A DNA stretch of 64,000 nucleotides, taken from Mesodorylaimus sp. YZB2_4 (Eukaryota; Nematoda; Enoplea; Dorylaimida; Dorylaimidae). The translations under genes were made by a program, and so were the position numbers. Below, piece after piece: positions 37,739 to 51,035 of the stretch. The DNA is taken from the NCBI GenBank assembly GCA_030248295.1, contig JASANH010000850.1:124001-188000 (forward strand). Direction: 5' to 3'. The notes beneath the pieces were generated by a model. That model ran no database searches and was not told the origin of the DNA. It saw only the letters and a program-made list of their open reading frames with translations. Each line of letters starts with the position of its first letter. Within the stretch, counting starts at the first letter, position 1.

Positions 37739-40194
37739 GTTTTGTCCAGCGGCGAATCCTTTTAATACAGATAACTTTCTATCGGGTGATTATAAAAATG
37801 GGATGTGCTAATTCCGCGAGAAAAATTTCTCAATTTCGATGTCTCCATTTCCCGCTTTGAGTTGTCTGCTTGCGACGCACACCGGGCTTACCTGCGCATC
37901 CCCTGGAGAAGCTGTCTGCATTTAGCGCGAAGAATCGGCGCTAGCAGTCAGTGGCTCACTGCGCGCCGAGTAGACCGTGTGTTTCCGGCCGCCTGTCTGT
38001 CGCGTGAAATGAATCGTTTTAGGAAACCGGTTGTATTGGCAAAAGATGGTGTTTGACCTGAATCGTCTAGACGTTGGTTTGCACTGGTGAACGAAAATCG
38101 ACAATCTGGTGTCGGTGATTCGGTGCGTCGAGCGACGATTGGCGGTTTGGTGGACGCGATTTTCGAGAATATCCGATCTGGTCATCTACGCACCGAGTGA
38201 GTAATTTGTTGTCATATTCGCGCTATACAAAATGGGTGAAGTTCAATCAACTGCTGAGAAGCATGGTTTTTTTGCGTGCGCCCTTTGATATTTACGTGGG
38301 CCTACGCATGGGGGATTCATTGAATCTCATGGCAGGTTTTAGGGTTGTAGTGGGGAATGCTTGTAAAGATCTCGAGTCAGATTATGCCCGCGTGTTGTAA
38401 GCTTTGTTTGTATTCCTTATCCTAAGGAACGTGGGCGGGCGCTTGTTACCTTGTGTTGGCAACACTTACGCACCTATTTGTAGTTCATTGGCAAGCCTCT
38501 TTTGGGATCCTTTCGTCGCGAAGGTTCGTTTGTCATGAGGCCGGCATGAGCGTTTGGCTCGCCCCGCGGAGACCTGTACGAGCGCGTGGGTGTATAAAGC
38601 TCATATACTTGGCCACAGATGTCCTAAGCCAAGATCGTTCATTATGGCGTGCTTATTGGTGCTGTCAAACGCATGGGGTATTTTGGCCACAGCTAGCATG
38701 CGCACCAGTTGCATGCGCATATCTTTGGAAGGATTTCTGCGAAAGGGCGAAAAGGGACTCTCTTTAGAAGATCGTACCTGGTTTTTTTAAAGGTTCAAAC
38801 GCTTGCTCTGACGGTATACGAACAGGATGCTGTTAGTTTTGGAAGAACACGAGCTTTCGAAAGCCCGATTTCCATCCGCCTCTTTAAGCGCGTCTGGCTT
38901 GGCTAGAACCACCCTGGAATTGACGCCTATTGATTTCTCTATATCGACGCGAAGCTGTGAGGTGGAGTAGAGAGGGTATGGGAAGGAGGCAAAAGACTGA
39001 CGAATGCAGAACACCCGGCTTCGCGTCGCGCCGCCATCCCGCCGGCCCGCGACCGCCATCAGCTTCTCCTCGTCATCCCTTTCGAAGAACGGCGACGAGG
39101 GGGCAAAGAACGTGTGGCAATGTATTGAAAGAGGTATACGGGGCCGTTTCCAAGCGCCTAGGCTTTAGGCGTCGCAGTTCGGCGCTACTAGCTCGACGAC
39201 GAGTCAAACCGAACCGAGGTAAAGGACTCAGCATGGGTGGTGCCAGTAAAGTTTCCCCTCCTTAAGCCTTTCCCACTTCGGTTTTCTTCAGATTTTTTCT
39301 ACTTGTGTCTATGGCTACGTGCCTCGACTGCCGTTGTTTTGTTTTACTCGCGGCAGTTCTGCTCGCTGGCTTTATTCGCATTATGGCCGTCGTCGAAGCG
39401 AACCTCTTTCTCGTCTTCGACGCACCTAATGGAGAGATATGGCCATAGGCTTTTCTTGACTGCTAAGATAGCAGCACTCGTTCTCCGATGCCTCCAGCGG
39501 TAGTAGCTGCTACTATGGCAGTTGTGCGCGGAGTCAGGAACTTTTTGTCTCGACCTTCGTGGGCAAAGTAGGCCGGCATTTCCATTTTTTGCATTGATTC
39601 TTCGTAAATTGCTGCGGATGATCGGACATCTGCTGCTATATAATAAGAAGCGCGATAGCACCAAAAGAATAAGAGCTGTCCGCTGCATATTCGATATCGA
39701 AAGAAACGATGGTCGCTGCGGCACAGGATGTGAAAGAAGCAATTGAAACACCAAAAATGTGTTTTATGATATGCAAACCATTAACATGTGCGCGGTTATA
39801 CAAGCAATCGTTTGGCATGCGTCTATAGATGCAGCTATGATTCTCAGTTGGGCCAGCTGTGAGAGTGCTAGTGTTGACGTAGGTGAAGTGGGGTAGGCGC
39901 TCCAATGACAGTCCATTTGTCTATTGGTAGAGCTTAGGAGTTGGCGCTCGAAAACTTGGCGTCAAATAGTTTTTCCTTACTTTTAAGCGAGCGGTGGCAC
40001 CAATTGAGGACGAGTCAGGTATTCATTCGTAGTCGACGGCGACAAAGGACGCCGTAAGAGAGAGAACTGTTTCGAAACGAACGGGTAGCTGACTTTGACG
40101 AGCGAATTAGAACTTGAAGCTGTGGTGGTTTTATTCACGCCTTCTTCAATCCCTTTCGCGGTAGTCAAGACAGCCGAAGATTTAATGCTCAAGA
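37739..40194. other. divergent intergenic region, PAAF1 (-) to SLC4 (+)
   Basis: About 2.5 kb between two divergent start codons. Only short ORFs with no family resemblance. It probably holds both promoters and non-coding 5' exons of the SLC4 gene. Confidence 0.45.
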
Positions 40195-43100
40195 ATGGCT
40201 TCAGGTCGCCATCACGCCGAGGACGTCGTGCGCGATGAACGCGCCAATCGACAAAATGGTCCCGTCTTGGACGAGGGAGCTATCAGAGGTAAAAAAGTGT
40301 CCATATGTGAGCCCTTTCTAAATCTGTTACCCCGGCCAACTATGAAAAATGATACAGGCAAACTAGTTTCACTATTGGAAATGTCAAGGTCTAAACGAAC
40401 GCCGCGCTTCACCCATGGGTTTTGTCCAAGAGGCTTTCTATATGGCAGCTTTTTTTGAAAAACGCTTGGCAACCAGATATGGGCGGAATCATCAAAGTGG
40501 GTGTGGGATTGTGTTTGGACCTAATCTGAAATTGTGGGCGGGGACCCTAAATAGGCCCTACTTAATAAGAAGCACGAAATAAAGGGGAGTTAGGGGCTGT
40601 CTCGTTTGACGTAAAGTCAGCGTGATTAGGGTTGAAAAATTAGATAGACGGAGTTTATTTTGGTTGCAGCCCATCATGTGGATACGTTATGGCTTGGCAC
40701 CGGAGTACACATGCCGGTGCACACAAACGGTCCCCACCGTCATCGCCGACGACGCCATCGACGATCACGGGACACGGCTGCAAAACATGACCCGGTGGAA
40801 ACAGAGGCCGAGAAGAAACGGATATTGCGTAAGTCATTTATGCTAATCCGATCGCGACGTGCAGTTGTTTATGAGTGTATCGTGTTTAGCGCCTGGACAG
40901 CGAGTCCAATTTCTGCTTAGCCACGAGGATGACCTGACCGGGGCCGGACCGGATGCCCAAATGGAGGCCCATCGAATATTTTCGGAAATGGTCGAATTAC
41001 ATGGGACTGATGCTAATCAGGAATGGCGCGAGACTGCTAGGTAGGCCTTTTTAGAGTCATTTTCAGCTCGTGATATCTTAAGCCTGCTCGTTTTTATTCT
41101 CAGATGGGTGAAATTTGAAGAGGACGTTGAGGAAGGCGGTAATCGTTGGTCGAAGCCTCACGTGGCCACGCTATCGTTGCATTCGTTGTTCGAGTTGCGC
41201 TCTTGCATAATGAACGGAGGAGTCATGTTAGACGTGGAGGCTAACGATTTTTCTCAAATAATTGGTGAGTGCGAGCCAGCTGAGAGAGACTGTTGGACTG
41301 GTGTGACTTGTTGGCCTTTTCTAGATATTATGTTGGACAAAATGATTGCCGCCAAACATATTGAAGAAGATCAGCGCGAACCGATACGGGACGCTTTGAT
41401 GAGGAAACAGACTCACCAGTACGAGCATGCCAGATCGGGCGGAAAAGAGAAAGATTCCAGTTTGCATCCGGGACAAAGTTTTTTGCAAACAGTTCGTTCG
41501 ATAGCCGATATTGGTCGTTCATTTTCACATGCTAAAAATCTACAGTCCCACGAAGCGGGATCCGGCTCTGCGCCTGGTTTGGCTGCAGGTGCGTCGGGAG
41601 CCAGTCTCGGGACGTCCACTTCTGGACGTAATGAGTATTTGCCTGTTTGATTGTGGATGGTGGTGTGATGGGGTCTTGTGGCATTTCTAGATCCACAGCT
41701 GTCGAAACAGGAGTCAGTTCCTCAAGGTAATCCGGCGCTGGGTGGAAATCAGTTGCAGTTGCCGAAAGTCGCTTCGTTACCGAAGGATATGGTACGCGAA
41801 TCGAGTACAGCCGATACGACCAAGGTAAGTGTTTGTCTGGATGTTTGTAAACGGTCAATCCGCACCGAAAGTACCTGTCATTCAAGAACTTGGGGTGCTT
41901 TCTATTTCGAATTCGGAGCCTATGTAAATAAGAGTCGCTAGCGCGCGGTTAGTCAAGCGCAGGGTCTCGCTTAACTGAATGCGTTCAATGCATGGATTGG
42001 TTTTTGAATAATTTCTCCGATCTTAGCGTCTGGAGTGGCGGCTGGCAAATATTTGCCGAGTGGTGTTTGCATATAATCCTGTTTTATGTAGTGTCTAACC
42101 GCAGCGTTGTGATAGCACCTAAGTTCTTGACGTTGTTTGCACATCTTAATTTCAGCCTTAGTTGTATTTTTCATTTTATTTTGCATAGTGTATTAACGAA
42201 AGAGCTAAAATGGATGCGTATCGCCGTATCGCTTCAATACCATCGATGCAAGCCATAAAGGTGGGTGCTTATGTTTGAAGGATTGCGTGCAGAGTCGCAG
42301 GTCATCTGCTCATTAAGCCTCATGCTTACAATAGCTGCATGCTCAGGTAAATTACGTTCATCAGAGTTGTTAAAAGCACGACAATCTGGTATAAGTTTTA
42401 TATTGACTGGCAAACGTTTTCGAGTTTCGACTGTTGGTACTTCGATACATGTGCACATTTCTGTCCGTTGTGCAGATTATTCAGAGTTGATCTGCTGGTG
42501 CGTCCATTGCAAGACATTCGTGATGAGCAGTCTTGTCGGACAGAAATGTGCACGGAAGCGTGGGGATATAGTGGCAGGATGGTGCGTAGGGACTTTGTCT
42601 CTTCTTTATTCTTATTTGTTTAGGGCAATCATCATTTCTTCAAAAAGTTGCCACCAGGCGCCGAAGCTTCGAACGTTCTGATCGGTATGGTAGAATTTCT
42701 AGATCATCCTGTTTCGGCCTTTATTAGATTGAAGAATGCGCAGTTGTTGGGCAACCTGACTGAGGTACGTGTGCTGTCAGTTCTGACTGCACAATGTTGG
42801 ACTCATGAGACCGCCTTGGTTTAGGTGCCAGTGCCGACGCGCTTTCTGTTCATATTGTTGGGTCCAGCCGATCATGGTCCGCAATACAGAGAAATTGGTC
42901 GCGCTATCGCCACGTTGATGTCGGATGAGGTGAGGGATGTCAGCAGGAGGGCACATGTTGTGCACCTACATGGTTTTTTGCAGGTGTTTCACGAAGTAGC
43001 GTACAAAGCGCAAGGCCGTAACGATCTTTTGGACGGCGTGGACGAATTTCTCGATCAAGTGACTGTTCTGCCACCAGGTGAGAATGCTTGGATGATGAGC

Positions 43101-46100
43101 TTATATAAATTAGATTAGCGTGGTTTTAGGCGAATGGGATCCGAATATACGAATTGAACCCCCTTCCTCGATACCCTCGCAAGTATGAGCACATCGTGCA
43201 ATCGAGAGTTGCTATTGTGAGTTAGTCGATAACAAAAATTATAGGATAAACGCAAAGCACCTGAGCAACCGAAATTGGCGAATGAAGAAGCAGCTGCGGT
43301 CGAAGAGGAGGAGGGTCATGGCATGGATCCGACATTGAAACGGACGGGCAGGTGAGTCTATTCACATACTCGACTGAGAATAATGTTTTTCAGAGAAAAC
43401 TAGTTTTGCATTTTAGATTGTTCGGCGGCTTGATAGCGGATATAAAACGGAAGAAGCCGTTTTATCTCAGCGATATAAAGGTATGTGGAAATGACTGCAT
43501 AGAGGTACAGTGAACTACTTATTCTGTTATAGGATGCGTTCAATTTGCAATGTCTGGCCGCTTTCATGTTCATGTATTTCGCCATGTTGGCTCCGATTGT
43601 CACGTTTGGTGGTTTGCTGGACGAGGCGACAGATAAGCGTATGGTAAGAGTATTACGACGATGGCGTTTGCTCTTTCGACGGATGTCTTTTTAGGGAGCT
43701 ATGGAGAACCTTTTGAGCGGAGCGATTTGCGGCAGTGTTTATCACGTGTTCTCTGGGCAACCGCTGACCATGATCGGTGCCACGGGACCCGTGTTAGTTT
43801 TTGAGAAGATTATCTACGAGATATGCAAGTAAGCGGTGGAGGGAGGGCGGAGTTGGTCGTGGCTGTAGCGGGTTCTGTGGACTTTAGAAAGACAGGCTTA
43901 CAATACTTGACTTTTCGCCTTTGGATTAACCTTTGGAGTGGTATTATTTTGGTCATAATGGTAGCGACGGACGCTTCGGCCCTGGTGTCTTACATCACCC
44001 GTTTTACGGAAGAAAGTTTCGCGGCGTTAATATCTTTCATCTTCATTTACGAGTCGATCGCAAAGTTGTTGGCTATACGGTCCAAGTCACGAATGGTTGA
44101 ATGGGATCCGGTAAGCTGGCTCTCTTAGATTGAACTGATGAGGATTTGGTTTGTGCGGGGCCTGTTGCACTTTTAGTATAGGCCGAGTGCAGGGACAATC
44201 TTCTGTCATTATTGACGTACCGGCTGCTGAGAAATTAGTGTTCTTGTATTTGAGGTGGTTTTATCATGTGTGATGTCTCTTTAGTTTCTGAACACGACAG
44301 CATAATCTTTCTGCATACTGTTTTGTATTTTTAGAAGAAGCCGGTATGGGCATACACGACCTATGATGACTGTATTTGCACTGCCCCGTACAACGAATCG
44401 GATCGAAATGCAAGCTTGCCATTTGTGGACGATATCCTAAAGAAAGTCAAGAAGCACCACTGGAATACTACTGGCTGGTTGGTGAGCGAGACGGTCGGCA
44501 ATCAGACGGAGCATTCGCTTAACTGGGGCCTGATTCCACCGGATTATTGCCTCCCAGCGCACGGACATCCAATCGGCGATTGCTATCCAATGCAAGACGT
44601 ATTTTTGATGTCATTCGTCTTGACTATCGGCACGTTCGCCATAGCAATGACGTTGAAGCTTTGCCGTAATAGCTCCTATTTCCCCTCCAAGGTAAGCCGT
44701 TTTGCAAACGTTATAATCGGTGCAGGACGAAGATGCTGTCGATTTAGGTACGCGAGGTACTTAGCGACTTTGCCGTTATTATTGCTATCACAGTCATGGT
44801 ACTCGTTGATCATTTGTTCGGTCTGGATACACTGAAGCTGTCTGTGCCGCCGACGGTCACGGTAAGGATATGAAATTGGTGAGGGTGCCTTGAAGAGCCT
44901 GTCTGCTTTGCTTTAGCCGACGTGGAGTGGCCGCGACTGGATTATTGATCCTTTCGATAACGCGTGGTGGACGATTCCTCTGGCGTTGATACCGGCTCTG
45001 TTGATGTGCATTCTGTTGTTTATGGATCAGCAAATTACTGTCGTTATCGTCAATCGGAAAGAGAACAAGCTGAAGAAGGGTTGCGGTTATCATTTGGATT
45101 TATTCATATTAGCGATTTTGGTTATCGTGACCGGCTTCGTCGGTCTCCCCATCTTCGTGGCGGCCACTGTTATGTCTGTAAGCCATGTGAACGCGCTGAG
45201 AGTCGAATCCGAATGTCGTGCCCCTGGAGAGAAGCCCACATTTATTGGAGTGAGGTAAGGGAGGCGGGTAGGAATATGGGAATGGCCGTGGGAAAAGCTC
45301 TTTTGGTTATTATAGAGAACAACGTGTGACGGGCTTTATGGTGTTCGTATTGATAGGAGTATCCGTGGCGATGACCGAGTATCTAAGCGTAAGTTATTCT
45401 TGTTTACTGAGGGTTGATTTCCCCCATGGCTGATGACAGTGTGTTTCCGACAACTGACCGGCTAGGTTTGTGGCAGAATGTAGATCCATTCCCGCGCTTG
45501 TGCTGAGTGAAAAACTAGAGACAAGTCGATCTTTCACGAAATTGCCCTTTAGGCTATTCCAATGCCCGTATTGTACGGCGTGTTCTTGTACATGGGCATA
45601 TCGTCGCTGCGTGGCGTTCAGGTGAGCTGGACATTGGAGCTGTCACTTTTGGTGGCTGACGATGGGATGAAACCGCATTCGTTTTTCAGATGGTGGATCG
45701 CCTGCTGTTGTTGTTTATGCCGCTAAAATATCAGCCAGACTTGGTCTATTTGCGCCATGTGCCGATCAAGCGTGTGCACTTGTTCACGGCGTTTCAAATG
45801 GGTTGTTTCGTGGTCTTATGCGTTATCAAAGAGATAAAGATAACGTCCATTGTGTTCCCTCTGATGGTGAGTGTCCAGCTTGTCGGGTTGCAGGAGAGCA
45901 TGCAACAGGGAGTTTGTGTTTGCAGTTAGTGGTGATGGTGGGTGTGCGAAAGCTCATGGAACACGTGTTCACGGAACGCGAGCTCAAATATTTGGATGAC
46001 AAAATGCCCGAAATTACGATACGTAAGAAGGAGGATGCCAAGAAGAAGAAGGAACAATTGCAACAGGAACAACGTGCTCAAGATGTAAGTACGAATTGCC

Positions 46101-46723
46101 TAATTTTGCATTTGGTTGGCGTAAAACTGATGGAAATTGCAGGAAACGGAGAGAACTCAGAAGTTCTCCACTGTTTGCACTGAGGCAAACTTGCACATTC
46201 CGCTCGCCTCCGGTAATGTCATGAAAATACCACTGAGCAGTATAGTGGACGAATCGCCGACCACCAGTCACGCTCAAGCTGCTCATAAACAGCCTCCGCC
46301 ATTGAATTTGTCCGAGGAGCTGAACAAAACTGGCTTATGGAAACATATTGAGTCGGAGACGTCTTTCGTGAAACCGGACGATGCCCGTCCGCCATCATCC
46401 TACCATCAGTATCCTAAGTAAGTCTTCGAGTTTGATTCAGAATCCTTTTGTTTTGATGGTGCTTTTTCTCCAGGTCCAAAGGTGCGTTCACGGGCAAGAA
46501 AGGCTCAGGAGCAAATCTGGCAGCAAGCGCTGCCGCCAAGTCCCCCGAGCCGATTGACACTGAAGACGACTTCGAACCAATTACGATAAAGATTGACCGG
46601 GCGACACCATTGTCAGATCGTGCGAGTGACACGGCGGCAAATCGCAATGAAACGCAGCCTCTTCTTGGAGACCAGAAGATGGCTTCGGACGCGAAAGATG
46701 ATAAACAAGAATCGTCAGTTTAG
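40195..46723 (+). CDS. SLC4 sodium bicarbonate transporter (NBC/NDCBE type)
   Basis: Plasma-membrane bicarbonate transporter for pH control. There are 24 exons: 40195-40288, 40670-40828, 40890-41040, 41104-41264, 41325-41588, 41691-41824, 42624-42764, 42825-42929, 42984-43077, 43130-43182, 43245-43351, 43417-43480, 43533-43643, 43695-43828, 43888-44110, 44335-44691, 44748-44861, 44917-45254, 45316-45388, 45553-45621, 45690-45866, 45926-46084, 46143-46417 and 46474-46723. The sum is 3807 bases, 1268 residues. The N-terminal cytosolic domain has the His/Arg-rich stretch of NBC proteins, then [34 protein letters not shown] and [15 protein letters not shown]. The membrane domain has [36 protein letters not shown], a glycosylated cysteine-bearing extracellular loop (exon 16) and [11 protein letters not shown]. 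These features favour the Na-coupled SLC4A4/7/8/10 group over AE exchangers. The tail is long, charged and variable. The 799-base intron before exon 7 could hide an alternative exon. Confidence 0.94.
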
Positions 46724-47315
46724 ATTATGTGCGGATGCACGAGCTACGTCAACGTAAGCTTCTGAGTTTCCCGTTTGCAGTGAGATTTTATTATTCTTCG
46801 AGCATTGTCGAGATTTTTTGCACAATTCGCAGTTGAGCGTAAAGAGGATCGTTTATTTTTTTGCTTGGATAATCTCAAAATCGGTTTTAAATTAAGGCTT
46901 TTCGGTGCAGCGTTTCCGTTAGAGCACCATATTTAATATTGGAAATAAGATTCGTCGCTCACGTGTTTGTGCGCAACTCTTTTCCATGATGCAGTACCGC
47001 TTTACTGTACACATCTTGGCTAGATTATTAGGTTTTCCGGTGGGTGTTTTTCGACCCAGTCAGGAGACTCGGCAATTAAGAATGCTTCGAATGAATTGTC
47101 TGTGAATTTGTCGTATTTGTGCTCGCGCTCGCAGGTTTCTGTTAGGTTTTCCATTATTGCGGATTGTTGCACATTTGTCAGTTTCGTGTAGTGACGCGTG
47201 CGTGAATTGACGTTCTGTGCGAATTACAGTAAAAATAAGAGTAGTTGATTTTCTCAAACGCAGGAAGCTAAGATTTATCGAATCAACACGTTAGAAATAT
47301 GAAAGAGGTCGTAGT
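46724..47315. other. convergent intergenic region
   Basis: 3' flanks of the SLC4 gene (+) and HINT1 (-). T-rich, with no coding signal recognised. Confidence 0.5.
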
Positions 47316-48045
<730 letters not shown>

Positions 48046-48329
48046 TGCGAACATGGAAGTTCTTAAAAATCTTTGAATTTTTTGGAGCGAATAAGAAGGC
48101 GCTAAAAACAAACGCGCAATCAACATTCTCCCAGTTCTGATGACCAAGATTGGAAGTCTGGGCCAGTTGCAAGTTGCGCGCGCACTTACTGCTTATGACA
48201 AAATAACGTTGTTTTTAGCTACAGTACGACGACTGCCCAGATTTGTCACCTTATAATCCCTTTTTCGTCGTTCTCGCATCGAAACGTTTAATTTTCTTAA
48301 TTAATTTGAGAATTATTTCTGATCAAGAA

Positions 48330-50817
48330 ATGGCGGGCGTTCCACCAAATTTGAAGGCAATCGCCCATTATATCAAGATTGCCAACGAGTATTCGACACG
48401 CGATCCGGCGATATACTATTGGTGTAGGCTTCATAATTTGACATATTTGTCGTTTTACAAAATGAATTAACCATTTTAGGCCTTCTTAGTGGCGTTCAGA
48501 AGGGTATGCAGATCGACAAATCTTCACCGGATTGTAAACAATTTCTGGTACAGAATCTATCTCTTCTCGAGCAGGTGAGTCATATCATGCTTGTCACGGT
48601 AAGAGCACGTGTTTTTTTGCGAATTGCTCAGGCACAAGTAAAGGACACGATACATTGCAGAATAGCAGCCCAGGAGTAGAAGGCAATGACCTGGAAGCAT
48701 TGCGGTCACAGTCGGCTCAACACGGTGTGCTCAAGTCCACGTGATCTTCTTCTTCTGGATGCACTTTGAGATACAAGGCGGCAGAGATAGCTGCTTTGAC
48801 CAAAGCTGCTTCGACCGGCGTGGCCATGATCAGCGTCCCGTCGGGGCGCGCGTAGGGTTGTTTCTGATACAGTTGCATGAGATCGATTTGAGGACGAGTT
48901 TCGATTCGGCCGTAAGTGAATCGCCCACGACGACGTTGCCATTCGAATATGAACGCAGTTAAGAAGATGGCCGACAGTGGCATCTCAGTTGAATTCTGCG
49001 TCGTCATTACACGCGCGGCATGGACTGCGAATCCGAGGAAAAGCAGGATGAACGAAGAAGGCAGAAAATCGCGATTTGTGATCAGCGGTCGGATTTCTTC
49101 CTTTTCGGATGCTTCTTCGTCCTCCTCTACCGCAGTTCCAGCCGCTGTTGGCTTGGGAATGTCGCAGGTGGCTTGTTGATTGAACATCGTAGATAGTGAT
49201 TTCTGTCGATGTGCCAGCTGACATCTGCGACAGCACAAAACACACTGGTTGGTTGAGGTTGCCAGTGCCAGTGTAGCAGGGCACACTTTACAGTACGGTA
49301 TCAGTGCGTGGCCATGCCCGTGCCAGTGCATTCACTGATGCCGTAGCTATACCCGTATTGTACGCTGATTGCATAGTGGGTAGTATCCTCCTACCTTGAA
49401 CCGTACTCCTCAGGGCACGGGTTTGGCCATGTGTCTTCGACATAGTGTACCCTGAGTAATGATCATGCATACGCCGTGTGCCTGAATCACCTGCGTGTAA
49501 GCTGTTATATCTGTCATTTATCCTCTCACTGGTATCCTGACGATGCAGCATAAGATGGAATCTTTGGAAAAGAGCCATTATTTTAAAGCCTTGGGAAAGT
49601 CATTCTTACACAGACAGTGTCAGAATTTCTGCAACGTGTGGTGTTTTTCATAAAAATGGTGTGATGTTTAAAAAACCAGCATCCCTGACTTCATCTTGTC
49701 GTCCCTCTGCTTCGTCGCGAATGCGCTTTATTATTTTTATTCCCACAGCTTAGGGGCGGGCCTTTACCCCAAGTGATATCAGCTGTGTCTCCACTGATGG
49801 TGTACCGGCTGCTAGCTTCAAGACCCACATCCTGCTGAGCCGATATGAATTCTAGACAAACCTTGTTCGTGTTAGGAAAGTAACAGTGTGGCTTTTTCTT
49901 CAGATCAAAAAGAAATTCGCTGACAACGAAGCAATCACGAACGAAGTGGTGGCCAGTGCGCACGTCGAGGAAGTAGCGCTAAAATTGTTCTCTTTCGCCG
50001 ACATGGAAGATAGAGCTGGGCGATTCAATAAGTACGTTTTGTCTTCGCCTAAAATGGGCTGCGATAAGAAGGGTCATGTTTCAGGAATGTGGTCAAAGCA
50101 TTTTATACTGCGGGTTATTTATTCGATGTTTTATCAGTATTTGGCGAGGTGGATAGTCAGGTGAGATGACCCCTTGGCTGGAACTCGGAGTGTGCCAGTG
50201 TCCTGCTCTCATTCGAGGACAACCCAGAGGCTGGTTCCTAATTTGAGGTTAATCTTCTATCACACTTTTCCTTGCTTAGATCGTTCATCAGCAAAAATAC
50301 GCCAAGTGGAAGGCGGCCTATATTCACAATTGCTTGAGAAATGGCGAGACGCCAGTGGCGGGTCCTGTCGGAGGTGATGAAGGATTTGCTGCGGAATTTG
50401 GTATGTACTGCATATATATTTCCCAGGGTTAGGTTGTGTTTGATGATTGCGATGTCGTTTCAGGCGAAATGGGTATTGCCGCGGGCGGCCCAGGAGACGT
50501 TACGTTCCCGGTACCTCCGTCAGGTCCTAGCAACTCTGTGCCAGCTCCAGCACCCACGCCTATGTCGGAGCCGGTTCCAGCTGCGGCAGCTTCATGTTTA
50601 TATCCAAGTAAAATATATTGTTCTAATCGATCGGTAATTGGCAATTTTCTCATTTCTTCTAGGTGGTGGTGGAGAGAGCGCTTTACACGCGATCGATTAC
50701 ATGAAGGCTCAGAAGTTTTGCAAATACGCAATCAGCGCCTTGGAATACGAGGACGCGCCCACTGCTGTTAGTAATCTAAAACAAGCGTTGGAGTTGCTGC
50801 AAGCAGGGAAACAGTGA
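48330..50817 (+). CDS. vta1: VTA1/LIP5, VPS4 co-activator
   Basis: Stimulates the AAA ATPase VPS4 to disassemble ESCRT-III at endosomes. Seven exons: 48330-48423, 48480-48574, 49904-50031, 50085-50160, 50280-50400, 50464-50607 and 50663-50817; the sum is 813 bases, 270 residues. The N-terminal MIT-like repeats are visible (AHYIKIANEYSTRDPAIYYW; KKFADNEAITNEVVASAHVE; ADMEDRAGRFNK), then KYAKWKAAYIHNCLRNGETP. A Pro/Gly/Ala linker follows, and the C-terminal VPS4-binding VSL domain reads AIDYMKAQKFCKYAISALEYED. Intron 2 is 1329 bases, far longer than the others, because it contains a separate antisense gene (48717-49187). Confidence 0.94.
48717..49187 (-). CDS. unrecognised single-exon membrane-associated protein, nested in VTA1
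   Basis: An intronless ORF of 156 residues from an ATG at 49187, read antisense within VTA1 intron 2. I do not recognise the family. The first 38 residues are acidic (VEEDEEASEKEEI). They are followed by a hydrophobic stretch (SSFILLFLGFAVHAA, about 43-57), a second (LSAIFLTAFIFEW, about 70-82), then RRRGRFTYGRIETRP and a helix-prone alanine-rich segment (about 123-141), ending in EEEDHVDLSTPC. It may be a small two-pass membrane protein. The frame is open further upstream to 49331, but that part is cysteine/histidine rich and less convincing. Lack of introns among intron-rich neighbours suggests retroposition. Coding status rests on composition only. Confidence 0.55.
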   Translation of the reverse strand: MFNQQATCDIPKPTAAGTAVEEDEEASEKEEIRPLITNRDFLPSSFILLFLGFAVHAARVMTTQNSTEMPLSAIFLTAFIFEWQRRRGRFTYGRIETRPQIDLMQLYQKQPYARPDGTLIMATPVEAALVKAAISAALYLKVHPEEEDHVDLSTPC

Positions 50818-51035
50818 TGACATGTGAAACATTCGGTGTTAGTCCTGGCCGTTAGCCTTGGTTTGACATTGTAGTCACATTTGCATTCGTGTTAATTATA
50901 CTCATGTGATTAAATTCGCTTACCTTTGTATTCGTGTCGATTGAGTTCATGGTTTTGGCCACCGAAATTTGCCGGTTTCTTGGGAAATGCAGTCACGGAA
51001 AGAGTGAAAGCGGTGTTTTTAGATTAGGCTCAAAG

